This document shows positions 8,418 through 17,072 of a DNA stretch of 64,000 nucleotides, piece after piece. Source of the DNA: Vibrio fortis. GTDB lineage: Bacteria; Pseudomonadota; Gammaproteobacteria; Enterobacterales; Vibrionaceae. A program made the position numbers and the translations under genes. The notes beneath the pieces were generated by a model that did not search any database, was not told the DNA's origin, and saw only the letters and a program-made list of their open reading frames with translations. The number at the start of each line of letters is the position of its first letter. Position 1 is the stretch's first letter. The stretch lies in the NCBI RefSeq assembly GCF_024347475.1, contig NZ_AP025487.1, positions 1,984,001 to 2,048,000 of the forward strand, in the 5' to 3' direction.

Positions 8418-9542
8418 ATGAACATTTTCAGTAATTTTGAAAGCGGCAATATTAATGTCGTTAATGCAGATTCTCCACAAAACATCCAACTGACTATCCC
8501 AGCGGATAAACACACAGACATTGCTCAATGGTTTCATTTCCGCTTAGAAAGCGATGCGCAAGTTTCTCACCATTTTGAAATCCAAGGCTTAGCAAAGTCT
8601 GCCTACCCTGAGGGTTGGAAAGACTACGATGTTGTTGCTTCTTACGATCGCGAAGAGTGGTTCCGCATTCCAGCAAAATTTGATGGCGATACACTACAAT
8701 TCGACATCATTCCTGAGCATGAATCTATGTTCTTTGCGTATTTCGCACCTTACTCTTATGACCGCCACCAAGACTTACTGCACAGTGCTCAAACGCACCC
8801 TGCTTGTAAGCTTGAAACGCTAGGTGTGACTAACGACAACAACGACATCAGCCTACTGACCATTGGCGAACCAAGCCCAGAGAAAAAGAATATCTGGATC
8901 ATTGGTCGTCAGCACCCAGGTGAAACAATGGCAGAATGGTTCATTGAAGGCTTCTTACAGCGCCTTCTTGATGAGACAGATACCGTTGGCCGCGCCCTAC
9001 TCGATAAGGTTGTGATTCGTGCAGTACCAAATATGAACCCAGACGGCAGCATCCGAGGTCACTTGCGCACCAATGGTTTAGGCGTAAACCTGAACCGCGA
9101 ATGGCAAACACCATCAATGGAGCGTAGCCCAGAGGTTTACCTAGTTCGTGAGCGCATGTTGGAGACTGGTGTTGATATGTTCTTGGATATTCACGGCGAC
9201 GAAGCAATCCCATACAACTTTGTTGCGGGTAGTGAAGGTATTCCTTCTTACGATGCTCGTTTGCAAGGTTTGGAAGAGCACTTCAAACAAGCACTATTCA
9301 CTATCACACCAGAATTCCAAGACGAAGTTGGTTACGATAAAGATGAACCAGGTAAAGCAAACTTAACCGTTGGCTCGAACTGGGTAGGTGAGCAGTTCAA
9401 GTGTCTTTCTTACACGGTTGAAATGCCTTTTAAAGACCACATTAGCCATGCAGACGAGCTTTACGGCTGGTCGCCAGAGCGCAGCGTGGCATTTGGTCAC
9501 GATATGCTAGCGGCAGTTTGGGCAACAGTACCAAAACTGTAA
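8418..9542 (+). CDS. M14-family zinc carboxypeptidase (cytosolic carboxypeptidase-like)
   Basis: A 374-residue metallopeptidase. The ATG at 8418 is used; the frame is open further upstream but conserved sequence starts here. An N-terminal beta-sandwich (about 1-140) precedes the M14 catalytic domain. Zinc ligands are visible in RQHPGETMAEW (His166, Glu169) and DIHGDEA (His259). The substrate-binding NLNREW (Asn226, Arg227) and the catalytic glutamate in YTVEMPF (Glu335) are present. This is the layout of bacterial M14 proteins of the M14B/AGBL-like group. No signal peptide is seen, so a cytoplasmic role in removing C-terminal residues from peptides is inferred. It is followed by a strong bidirectional terminator. 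Confidence 0.88.
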   Translation: MNIFSNFESGNINVVNADSPQNIQLTIPADKHTDIAQWFHFRLESDAQVSHHFEIQGLAKSAYPEGWKDYDVVASYDREEWFRIPAKFDGDTLQFDIIPEHESMFFAYFAPYSYDRHQDLLHSAQTHPACKLETLGVTNDNNDISLLTIGEPSPEKKNIWIIGRQHPGETMAEWFIEGFLQRLLDETDTVGRALLDKVVIRAVPNMNPDGSIRGHLRTNGLGVNLNREWQTPSMERSPEVYLVRERMLETGVDMFLDIHGDEAIPYNFVAGSEGIPSYDARLQGLEEHFKQALFTITPEFQDEVGYDKDEPGKANLTVGSNWVGEQFKCLSYTVEMPFKDHISHADELYGWSPERSVAFGHDMLAAVWATVPKL

Positions 9543-9593
9543 CCCATTTAAGCTATGTACGAGTAGCTCTATAGATTTATCGCAGCTATGGAT

Positions 9594-9633
9594 ACAAAAA
9601 GCCCGAGAGTCACTTCACTCTCGGGCTTTTTAT
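9594..9633. terminator. Bidirectional terminator between convergent genes
   Basis: Stem AGCCCGAGAGT / ACTCTCGGGCT with A-tract on one side and T-tract on the other. It serves the carboxypeptidase gene (+) and the PilZ gene (-). Confidence 0.9.
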
Positions 9634-9642
9634 TGTTCTTTA

Positions 9643-9999
9643 TTATGCCGCTCTTAAACTTGCGAAAAATGCGGGGTAACGTTGGCGAATATGTCGTTGT
9701 TCAGACACCATGTCTTTAAAGCTTGGCCCACGAGACAATTGAATGATCACTTCATTACCATCAAAGCGTAATACCGCGCCTGTAACATCGACTCGCTTTT
9801 CATCGTGCAGATCGAGCGTACCCGCCATAGAGAGCCCACGATAAAAATGACTGACATTCCGAGTCATAACACGCACGCCTTTCTCAGATACTTCGCTCAC
9901 TTGAAAGAGCTCATCTTTGATACGCATGATCGGCCTAGCGCCCTTTGGGTATTTTAAGCGATAGTACTGGCGTTTTTGGGTAAACGACCCGTCACTCAT
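9643..9999 (-). CDS. PilZ-domain protein
   Basis: A 118-residue single-domain protein. The c-di-GMP-binding RxxxR is visible as RQYYR (Arg10, Arg14). The second motif (consensus D/NxSxxG) appears as EVSEKG, with Glu in place of Asp/Asn, so binding may be altered. The rest fits the PilZ beta-barrel with a short C-terminal helix (EQRHIRQRYPAFFASL). Stand-alone PilZ proteins act as cytoplasmic c-di-GMP effectors for motility, biofilm or secretion. It is monocistronic and convergent with the carboxypeptidase gene. An EAL-HDOD protein at 58.5 kb is another c-di-GMP-related gene in the window. Confidence 0.78.
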   Translation of the reverse strand: MSDGSFTQKRQYYRLKYPKGARPIMRIKDELFQVSEVSEKGVRVMTRNVSHFYRGLSMAGTLDLHDEKRVDVTGAVLRFDGNEVIIQLSRGPSFKDMVSEQRHIRQRYPAFFASLRAA

Positions 10000-10274
10000 T
10001 TATCTGTCTCCCTACACATGGCACCAATTAAGCGCCAAATTCAATATCCACCTAACAAATGAAGATAACATAAATCATCATTAGATTTAATTATCGACAA
10101 CGCTCGTCAGACCTTTAGCTAAAATATCAACAAGTGTTGAGACAGAGTTCGCATTCCGTTCATCAAGGTGATCAGTCAGTCGGATGAAAGCACATAGCTT
10201 TGACTTGCTAAAATGGTTCACTCTGCACATATCCGCTGTTAGACTCCTTTCCCTCTTTTCAATTGGTTCACACT

Positions 10275-11507
10275 ATGACGTTCAAATCTCTAAACCTGTG
10301 TCCTGAGCTTATCGATGCTCTTCCTAAAGCTCTACAACAACCAACCGAGATCCAACATAAATCGATTCCAGCGATCTTAGATAAAAGAGATTTACTGGCA
10401 CTGGCTCAAACGGGTAGCGGGAAAACACTTGCATTTGGTTTGGGTGGGTTACAGAACCTTGAACGTGATATCAATGCTGTTCAAAGCCTGATTGTGGTGC
10501 CAACTCGTGAACTGGCCAACCAAATATCTTCTTCATTAACGCCCTTTGCAAGCGCGCTCTCCATTCGTGTTGCAACCTTCATAGGTGGCATGAGTGAAGA
10601 GAATGTTAATGATGCTCTAAGCAGTAAACCACAGATGGTCGTGGCCACGCCTGGCCGTTTAGTACCCTTGATTGAACAAGGTTTATTGTCACTGTCGCAT
10701 TGCCAGGCATTGGTGCTAGATGAAGCTGACCGCCTGTTGGACATGGGGTTTTGGCCTGACATTCAAGTGGTCAAAAAATCCTTGCCGGCAAAACATCAAA
10801 CTCTACTGTTCTCCGCGACACTACCAAGCGAACTCGAGCACCAAGCTGATGAATTGCTATTCAAGCCTCTAAAAGTCAACGTTCATCCAAAAAACAGCGT
10901 GGCTCAAAACATCAAAGAGACACTGTACTTAGTCAACAAAGGCAGTAAACCCCAAGCGCTTATCAGCCTATTGCAGCAGTACAAAAACACTCAATCTCTG
11001 GTTTTCATCGGAGCTAAAGACAACGCGGACGCTCTGACCAAAAAGCTTAAGAAAGCCAAACTCAACGTAGAAGCACTACACGGTAATAAAAGCCAAGAAG
11101 AGCGCAGCCAGATTCTCGAAGATTTCAAAAAAGGGCGTATTGAAACGCTGGTTGCAACCGACGTGATGGCGCGTGGTATCCATATTGATGCTCTACCTCT
11201 CGTGATTAACTTCGAATTGCCAACGCATTCGGCAAACTATGTCCATCGTGTTGGGCGCACAGCTCGGGCTGGCGCTACTGGTCATGCAATTTCATTAGTG
11301 AGTCACAGTGAAGCTGAAACTTTAAATGCAATACGCCAGTTAACAGAGCGAGCGTTACCTGTTCAGTCATTAGAAGGCTTCCCAGTAACAGATAAGCCTG
11401 CTACTGAAGGTACACAACGTAAACGCCCACCAAAAGACAAACAGGCAAACCGTCGCACAGCTAAGAAAAAGAGCATTAAGCAGTTCAAGAGTAAAAACTC
11501 ACGTTAA
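10275..11507 (+). CDS. DEAD-box ATP-dependent RNA helicase
   Basis: A 410-residue RNA helicase. I chose the ATG at 10275 over the in-frame TTG at 10263. Motifs in order: Q motif (PTEIQHKSIPAIL), I AQTGSGKT, Ia PTRELANQ, Ib TPGR, II DEAD, III SAT, IV LVFIGAKDNAD, V ATDVMARGIH and VI HRVGRTARAG. A basic tail (KRPPKDKQANRRTAKKKS) probably binds RNA non-specifically. It resembles RhlE-type helicases, acting in ribosome maturation or RNA turnover; the closest named orthologue cannot be fixed by eye. It is monocistronic with a terminator at 11581. Confidence 0.9.
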   Translation: MTFKSLNLCPELIDALPKALQQPTEIQHKSIPAILDKRDLLALAQTGSGKTLAFGLGGLQNLERDINAVQSLIVVPTRELANQISSSLTPFASALSIRVATFIGGMSEENVNDALSSKPQMVVATPGRLVPLIEQGLLSLSHCQALVLDEADRLLDMGFWPDIQVVKKSLPAKHQTLLFSATLPSELEHQADELLFKPLKVNVHPKNSVAQNIKETLYLVNKGSKPQALISLLQQYKNTQSLVFIGAKDNADALTKKLKKAKLNVEALHGNKSQEERSQILEDFKKGRIETLVATDVMARGIHIDALPLVINFELPTHSANYVHRVGRTARAGATGHAISLVSHSEAETLNAIRQLTERALPVQSLEGFPVTDKPATEGTQRKRPPKDKQANRRTAKKKSIKQFKSKNSR

Positions 11508-11820
11508 TCAAGCGCGAGAGCAAGCCATCGCTCACTGCAAAACAATAGCGCTTTTATTCAAAAATTGTACATTCATTCAAAGCCCAGCTCAGAACTGGGC
11601 TTTTTTACACCTGAACCGCGCAAAATAGTCATCTTCACACATATAAAATGCCTTATTTTGAGGCTCGGATTTATGCTGTTTTAAATTACATTTTTATGAA
11701 TAACGCACTCAACTGATTGATTCCTCGTTGGTCAAAAAAAATACTTCAAAATCGCGTTGACGGTCACAAAACCACCAACTAGATTTTTCTATTAGTGTCT
11801 ATAACCAGGAGGTCATTGAA
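11508..11820. other. Intergenic region helicase / small basic protein
   Basis: 313 bp holding the helicase terminator and about 210 bp of AT-rich leader before the 73-residue gene. I see no gene, and no riboswitch or repeat I can support. Confidence 0.6.
11581..11606 (+). terminator. Terminator of the DEAD-box helicase gene
   Basis: Stem AGCCCAG / CTGGGCT with a 7-nt loop and six Ts. Confidence 0.85.
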
Positions 11821-12042
11821 ATGAAACGTGCTAGCTCTGCATACCGATTACAACTGATTAAAGAAGTAGCGACCCGACGCGATCGTCAGCGTTCTAATGA
11901 CCCGATGGCTAACTACATTCAAACGCTATTAGATAATAAAGATGAGAGTGACAGTTCTGTAGAACGCAATCACCGATTCAGTGGTAATCACTTTGATGAG
12001 CATATTGGTGGTTGGGTAAGCGATCACTGGGGATCTAAATAG
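11821..12042 (+). CDS. Hypothetical 73-residue protein
   Basis: I do not recognise this protein. The N-terminal half is basic (MKRASSAYRLQLIKEVATRRDRQR). The C-terminal half is acidic and polar and ends with HFDEHIGGWVSDHWGSK. No membrane segment or signal peptide is visible. A strong Shine-Dalgarno sequence (CAGGAGGT, 7-8 nt before the ATG) and a clear terminator downstream support it as a real, well-translated gene. It is monocistronic and convergent with the small acidic gene at 12167-12334. Confidence 0.7.
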   Translation: MKRASSAYRLQLIKEVATRRDRQRSNDPMANYIQTLLDNKDESDSSVERNHRFSGNHFDEHIGGWVSDHWGSK

Positions 12043-12100
12043 TTAAAGCCCAAAAGAGAGAATCCCATGCTTTACGTGTTTTACATACTTTAAATACATA

Positions 12101-12125
12101 AAAGCCACCGTTGGGTGGCTTTTTA
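12101..12125. terminator. Terminator between two small convergent genes
   Basis: Stem AAGCCACC / GGTGGCTT with A-tract before and T-tract after, so usable from both sides. Confidence 0.82.
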
Positions 12126-12166
12126 GCCTTCAGTTATTATGTGTATTTCTGGATAGCGAAAATAGA

Positions 12167-12334
12167 TTACTGAAACGGCATATCTGAGAGGTGAGATAGC
12201 ACTTCCATTTGCTCTTCTTCAGTCATACTGTGCCAATCACGCGCGACTCTTTCAGGGTCGTCTTTATCTTCAATACTTTCTTTATCGAGCGACTTTATTG
12301 GCTGGCTCTTAATTTTACTCTCTTTTTTACTCAT
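12167..12334 (-). CDS. Hypothetical 55-residue charged protein
   Basis: A small gene found by reading the minus strand. The product starts MSKKESKIKSQPIKSLDK, continues with an acidic middle (ESIEDKDDPERV) and ends ARDWHSMTEEEQMEVLSHLSDMPFQ. An AAGGGAT sequence about 9 nt before the ATG can serve as ribosome binding site, and the bidirectional hairpin at 12101-12125 can terminate it. The C-terminal half (WHSMTEEEQMEVLSHLSDM) looks like an amphipathic helix. The lysine-rich start and acidic remainder suggest a soluble protein. I do not recognise a family. Conservation in other Vibrio genomes would settle whether it is real. Confidence 0.6.
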   Translation of the reverse strand: MSKKESKIKSQPIKSLDKESIEDKDDPERVARDWHSMTEEEQMEVLSHLSDMPFQ

Positions 12335-12429
12335 ACCAACATCATCCCTTCTGGCATCGTATTCTCTTTAATATTACACCTGCCGCTCGATGTAAAGAGT
12401 TTGTTAAAAACAGGCTGTATGAGTCGCAA

Positions 12430-12693
12430 TTATCCAAAAAGATCTTGTTGCGGGCTCATTGCCTCTTCTAATGATTGTTCCGGTTTCGATCCATTGTTCA
12501 ACTGAGCAAGGCGTTTTCTTCGATATCTCTGCCGGCACAATTTAATTACATGTAGCTGTTGAGCTGGCGTCATCGACATCCAATTGAAACGCTCTTCCCG
12601 CTTTCGCATGCAACCATTGCAATAGCCTTTTTCATCCGTTGAACATACTCCCACACAAGGGCTTGGAACTTGAAAAAATTCTAACTGCTCCAC
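12430..12693 (-). CDS. DUF1289-family cysteine-rich small protein
   Basis: An 87-residue protein with the DUF1289 pattern: PSPCVGVCSTDEKGYCNGCMRKREE followed by a W-x-S-M-T-P-A-Q segment. Four cysteines (C-x3-C-x7-C-x2-C) probably bind zinc or an Fe-S cluster. The C-terminal third is basic (RQRYRRKRLAQL). Function is unknown; such proteins are widespread in Proteobacteria, often next to unrelated genes. It lies about 95 bp upstream of the 55-residue gene on the same strand, and they may be co-transcribed. Confidence 0.85.
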   Translation of the reverse strand: MEQLEFFQVPSPCVGVCSTDEKGYCNGCMRKREERFNWMSMTPAQQLHVIKLCRQRYRRKRLAQLNNGSKPEQSLEEAMSPQQDLFG

Positions 12694-12870
12694 GACTCCT
12701 CCTGAGTACTCTATGTGCCTGATTCTATGATTATAAAATCATCGAAACTAACGAAAACATACTAAACTATGACCGTATACTGACACATATAGCGTTTTGT
12801 TAACTATACTTTTCACCAATCAAGTTACGCATCTTTGGTAACTTCGTTTATTCCTTTGGAGCCATATTAT

Positions 12871-13317
12871 ATGAAGTTTAGTTCAAAAAAATTACTAGCA
12901 GTAACCGCTTTACCTATCATGCTTGCTGCATGTACAACAACAGGTGATGACGCAATGCAAGTAACAGCTACCGATCTACAGCACCATAATTGGGAACTGG
13001 CACAAATCGACGGCAAAGACATTGAGAAAAGCGAACACGAAGCAGCACCTCGTCTAGAAATCGGCGAAAAGCTGACAGCTAACGGCATCGCTGGCTGTAA
13101 TAATTTCTTTGGTCAAGGCGAACTGAAAGACGGTCAATTCCGCATTAAACAGATGGGCATGACAATGAAGATGTGTCACGGTGCGGCAATGGACATCGAA
13201 CAGTCGGTTTCTGCAACACTTGCAGAGTGGAGTGACGTAACTCTGACCAAAGATACACTGGTACTGAAGAACGACGTACATACTCTGACTTACACGCTAA
13301 GTGATTGGAAAAACTAA
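12871..13317 (+). CDS. META-domain (HslJ-like) lipoprotein
   Basis: A 148-residue predicted outer-membrane lipoprotein. The ATG at 12871 gives a lipoprotein signal ending in MLAAC. The mature part is a single META/HslJ domain: NWELAQIDGK, GIAGCNNFFGQ, IKQMGMTMKMCHG and the C-terminal TLTYTLSDW. Two cysteines (in AGCNN and KMCHG) could form a disulfide. HslJ-type proteins are linked to heat shock and novobiocin resistance in E. coli, but the mechanism is unknown. It is monocistronic, with a terminator 30 bp past the stop. Confidence 0.88.
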   Translation: MKFSSKKLLAVTALPIMLAACTTTGDDAMQVTATDLQHHNWELAQIDGKDIEKSEHEAAPRLEIGEKLTANGIAGCNNFFGQGELKDGQFRIKQMGMTMKMCHGAAMDIEQSVSATLAEWSDVTLTKDTLVLKNDVHTLTYTLSDWKN

Positions 13318-13345
13318 TCCCAATAACGTGTTATTTTGAATTTTA

Positions 13346-13371
13346 AAAAGGAGCCATTTGGCTCCTTTTTT
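13346..13371 (+). terminator. Terminator of the META lipoprotein gene
   Basis: Stem AAAAGGAGCC / GGCTCCTTTT with a short loop and T-tract. Confidence 0.85.
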
Positions 13372-13586
13372 CGTACCTGAAGGGTATTTCTCAATCATTT
13401 GAAAAATTTCCATTTTTTCTGCAATTATTTACTCAAAAACTCGGTCATAGGTAAGGTCACATAATTCAATAAGTAATCCTTTGAATTTACTATTGAATTA
13501 GAAATTATTTCAGAAACAGATAGAATAACCTAAAGGATGTAACAAATGCATTGCCCTCGCCCGTTCACAAAAATATGGAAAAGTTT

Positions 13587-14750
13587 ATGAACAAAATAGT
13601 TAGTACGATTGGAATACTGGCCGCAACTGCTTATAGCACAACACTTTATGCAGATGACACAAGCACTCAAGACTGGAGTCAGATCGAACGTGAAGCCGAA
13701 GGACAAACCGTCTATTTTCACGCTTGGGGTGGTAGCCAAGAGATCAATCGCTATATCCAATGGGCAGGCAAGCAACTGCAACAAAACCATGGCGTGACAC
13801 TTAAGCACGTTAAAGTAACCGATATTGCAGAGACGACCACTCGTTTGATAGCAGAAAAAGCCGCAGGCAAAAACAGTGGTGGCAGTGTCGATATGGTCTG
13901 GATCAACGGTGAAAACTTCCGTTCAATGAAAGACAACGCTCTTCTATTCGGCCCATTCACTGAGACGCTACCTAACTGGCAATATGTCGATAAGTCGCTA
14001 CCGATTGATGTTGATTTCTCAGAGCCGACTGAAGGCCTAGAAGCGCCTTGGGGTGTTGGACAACTGGTCTTTATCCACGACCAAGAAACGTTGAACAACC
14101 CACCTCACTCTTTCTCTGAAATGCTGAGCTATGCACAAGCGTACCCTAACCGCTTAAGCTACCCGCGCCCACCAGAGTTTCACGGTACCAGCTTTGTAAA
14201 ATCACTTCTGATCGAGCTGACAAAAAACGATCCTGCACTGGCTAAACCAGTTGATGAAAAAACATTCCAAACCATCACTCAACCACTGTGGGCATACCTC
14301 GATGAGTTCCACAAGGTTGCATGGCGTGGTGGTAAACAATTCCCTGCCGGTACATCTGAAAGTATTCAACTTCTTGATGATGGCCAGATCGACCTAGCCA
14401 TCACTTTTAACCCTAATGCGGTTTTCTCTGCTCAAGCTAACGGTACACTTGCAGAAACAACCAAAGCGTTTGCTTTCGAAAGTGGTGCACTATCTAACAT
14501 TCACTTTTTAGCCATTCCTTGGAATGCAAACGCATCGGCAGGCGCTCAAGTTGCGATCAACTACCTATTGAGCCCAGAAGCCCAATCGCGCAAGGGCGAC
14601 CTTAATATTTGGGGTGACCCGTCAGTGTTAAGCAGTAAGTACCTAACTGGAAGTGCTCGCAATACTCAGCAGTTCAAATCGGTAGATGAGCCGCACCCAA
14701 GCTGGCAAACCGCACTCGAGTCTGAGTGGTTAAAGCGCTACGGTAACTAA
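13587..14750 (+). CDS. ynjB: ABC transporter substrate-binding protein, YnjB family
   Basis: A 387-residue periplasmic binding protein. I chose the ATG at 13587, which gives a clean Sec signal (MNKIVSTIGILAATAYSTTLYA) and has GGAAA about 6 nt upstream; an in-frame ATG at 13575 has no such site. The mature protein has YFHAWGGSQEINRYIQW near its start and GGSVDMVWINGENF, characteristic of YnjB-type proteins. It begins an operon whose next genes are a fused permease, an ATPase and a CDP-alcohol phosphatidyltransferase, the order ynjB-C-D-F of E. coli without ynjE. The substrate is not established; thiamine-like or sulfur compounds have been suggested for related systems, but I cannot support one. 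Confidence 0.85.
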   Translation: MNKIVSTIGILAATAYSTTLYADDTSTQDWSQIEREAEGQTVYFHAWGGSQEINRYIQWAGKQLQQNHGVTLKHVKVTDIAETTTRLIAEKAAGKNSGGSVDMVWINGENFRSMKDNALLFGPFTETLPNWQYVDKSLPIDVDFSEPTEGLEAPWGVGQLVFIHDQETLNNPPHSFSEMLSYAQAYPNRLSYPRPPEFHGTSFVKSLLIELTKNDPALAKPVDEKTFQTITQPLWAYLDEFHKVAWRGGKQFPAGTSESIQLLDDGQIDLAITFNPNAVFSAQANGTLAETTKAFAFESGALSNIHFLAIPWNANASAGAQVAINYLLSPEAQSRKGDLNIWGDPSVLSSKYLTGSARNTQQFKSVDEPHPSWQTALESEWLKRYGN

Positions 14751-14752
14751 GT

Positions 14753-16456
14753 TTGATTCTTCACGCTCTATATTTTGTTGTTATAGCGGTGTGCATTCTC
14801 CCAACTATCCCAGGGGTAGTTGGGGTTATTGCTTCATCACTCAGTTACATACCCCCGCTGGGTTTAGAACAGTTTTCTACCGTAGGCTTCCTACAAGTAT
14901 TCTCGTGGGAAGGCGTATACCACTCTATTGGGCTTACAGTTAGCTCAGCAGTTGTCAGTAGCTACCTTGCCTGCTTTCTTACTTTCTGTATTCTTCAAGC
15001 CACTTGGGACAAACCGTTTTGGCGTAAAATAGAACTTACGCTCTCCCCTATGCTTGCAATTCCTCATGTCGCCTTTGCGATTGGATTTGCCTTTCTATTT
15101 GGCCCTAGCGGTTTAGGAATGAGAACGCTACACAACATCGTCGGAGAAACATCAACCAACGGTGAACTTGCTTTGCTCGTCAAGGACCCTTATGCCCTTG
15201 GCTTGATTGTGATGTTAGCGTTAAAAGAGATCCCGTTTTTGCTGTTAATGAGTATCTCGATTCTGCAGCAGTTAGACATTCCCAAAATCACCAAAGTGAG
15301 CGCGTCACTCGGTTACAGTCGTTCACAGATCTGGTGGAAGTGTGTGTTCCCACAATGGTTCAATAGATTACGCTTTCCTATGTTGGCAGTACTCGCTTAC
15401 AGCTTATCCGTCGTGGATATAGCGCTTATCATAGGTCCAACAAACCCACCGACTTTTGCTGTTTTAGTGTGGCAATGGTTTAACGACCCAGATCTCAGCT
15501 TATTGCCAAGAGCAGCTGCGGGTGCCATTGTTTTATTTGGCTTAGCTAGCTTGTTAATTGTCTTTGCTCGACTGGTTGAATGGTCCATTCTTAAATGCTT
15601 CCGCGGCTGGCAAGTGTCTGGCCGTTCAGGCCTTACTCTACCCGGACGTAGTCTATTTTCTTTCTTGGCACTACTGACTGCAGCAATGTTCCCTTTGATG
15701 TTGCTGTGGAGTGTTGCTCAACGTTGGCGTTTTCCAGACCTATTACCAAGTCGATACAGCACTCGCTTTTGGGAATACGAGTGGGATGCAATAACGAGCA
15801 CCATAGGGCAAAGCCTGTGGATCGCCTTCATGTCGGCGACTATCGCCTTAGTGTTGGCACTTATTGCTCATGAATATCGTATTCGACATCGCTGGCAGGT
15901 CCCGGGGTACATTATTGCTATTCCGATGCTGATTCCTCAGCTTTCAGTACTGTTCGGTATGCAGGTAACAACTCTTTATCTCAATAGCACCGCTTATGAG
16001 TTTTGGGTTATCTGGTCGCATGTATTTTTTGCTTTCCCGTTCGTCTATTTGTCATTAGATGGCCCTTGGCGCAGCTTTAAACCAGGATTGATTAAGGCGG
16101 CTCTAAGCCTTGGAAAATCGCCACTTAGAAGCTGGCTCACCGTTAAACTGCCAATACTCCTGCCAGCTATGGTTTTTGCTTGGGCTGTGGGGATTAGTGT
16201 GAGTCTCGCTCAATACCTACCAACCTTGATGTTGGGTGCGGGACGAATCAGCACCATTACAACGGAAGCAGTTGCACTGACAAGTGGGTTCGATCGTAGA
16301 GTCACTGCTATCTATGCCATTTGGCAAGCATTACTCCCTCTATTCTTTTTCTCATTTGCGATTCTTATTAGCCGCTTACAGGTAAAGTATCGCCGACTTT
16401 CATTCAAGGGTTTATTGCCTAATGAGTCTATCTCTCAAAGACCTCGCCATCCATAA
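14753..16456 (+). CDS. ynjC: ABC transporter permease, double-domain YnjC type
   Basis: A 567-residue inner-membrane permease with about 12 membrane segments in two tandem halves. Each half has an EAA-like loop (ITKVSASLGYSRSQIWWKCVFPQ near residue 180, and IKAALSLGKSPLRSWLTVKLP near 450), so one polypeptide supplies both transmembrane domains. The TTG start lies 2 nt after the ynjB stop codon, indicating translational coupling; a GTG 36 nt further on is a possible alternative. It overlaps ynjD by 35 bp. It would form the import channel for the YnjB ligand together with YnjD. Confidence 0.85.
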   Translation: MILHALYFVVIAVCILPTIPGVVGVIASSLSYIPPLGLEQFSTVGFLQVFSWEGVYHSIGLTVSSAVVSSYLACFLTFCILQATWDKPFWRKIELTLSPMLAIPHVAFAIGFAFLFGPSGLGMRTLHNIVGETSTNGELALLVKDPYALGLIVMLALKEIPFLLLMSISILQQLDIPKITKVSASLGYSRSQIWWKCVFPQWFNRLRFPMLAVLAYSLSVVDIALIIGPTNPPTFAVLVWQWFNDPDLSLLPRAAAGAIVLFGLASLLIVFARLVEWSILKCFRGWQVSGRSGLTLPGRSLFSFLALLTAAMFPLMLLWSVAQRWRFPDLLPSRYSTRFWEYEWDAITSTIGQSLWIAFMSATIALVLALIAHEYRIRHRWQVPGYIIAIPMLIPQLSVLFGMQVTTLYLNSTAYEFWVIWSHVFFAFPFVYLSLDGPWRSFKPGLIKAALSLGKSPLRSWLTVKLPILLPAMVFAWAVGISVSLAQYLPTLMLGAGRISTITTEAVALTSGFDRRVTAIYAIWQALLPLFFFSFAILISRLQVKYRRLSFKGLLPNESISQRPRHP

Positions 16457-17072
16457 ACTCGATGGTAACGAACTGTTTTCGTCACTTAACCTCCATTTGG
16501 ACGCTGGTGAAGTGTTGGCGCTAATGGGCCCGAGTGGTTGTGGAAAATCAACTCTGCTGGATGTGATTGCAGGTCACCTTAGCAACGAGTTTAAATACAC
16601 AGGACAAGTCCACGTCAACAACGCGCGAATTGATCAAATTACTCCTCACCAACGTGAGGTAGGGATCCTATTTCAAGACGATTTGCTATTTCCTCATCTA
16701 AAAGTTTGGGAGAATTTAGCTTTTGCGTTGCCAAATAGCATTAAAGGGAAAGAGCGCCAGAAACGCGCATTTGATGCCCTTAAAGAGATTGAGCTAACAA
16801 GGCTTGCAGACTCTTTCCCAGATCAAATCTCGGGAGGACAGCGAGCACGAGTCAGTTTGACCAGAATGCTCCTCGCCAAACCTAAAGTCGCGTTATTGGA
16901 TGAACCTTTCAGCAAACTCGATCCTGAACTGCGTGTTCAATTTCGTGATTGGGTCTTTGAGCAGTTGAGCAAAGCGAATATTCCAACCTTAATGGTGACC
17001 CATGATGAAACAGATATTCCACCCACCGCGCGAGTACTGAATTGGCCATGGAGCACTGAAAATGCTAGATAA
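16422..17072 (+). CDS. ynjD: ABC transporter ATP-binding protein, YnjD family
   Basis: A 216-residue ATPase. Walker A is GPSGCGKST (about residues 36-44), the Q-loop is in ILFQDDLLFPH, the signature motif is ISGGQRARVSL (canonical SGGQ), Walker B is VALLDEPFSKLD and the H-loop is MVTHDE. It energises the YnjBC importer. The C-terminal end is short, without a regulatory domain. Its start lies 35 bp inside ynjC and its stop overlaps the next gene by 11 bp, so all four genes are tightly coupled. Confidence 0.9.
   Translation: MSLSLKDLAIHKLDGNELFSSLNLHLDAGEVLALMGPSGCGKSTLLDVIAGHLSNEFKYTGQVHVNNARIDQITPHQREVGILFQDDLLFPHLKVWENLAFALPNSIKGKERQKRAFDALKEIELTRLADSFPDQISGGQRARVSLTRMLLAKPKVALLDEPFSKLDPELRVQFRDWVFEQLSKANIPTLMVTHDETDIPPTARVLNWPWSTENAR

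Noticed and set aside
13751..14098. 115-residue open frame antisense to ynjB
   Set aside because: Overlaps the well-supported binding-protein gene; serine- and proline-rich shadow translation.
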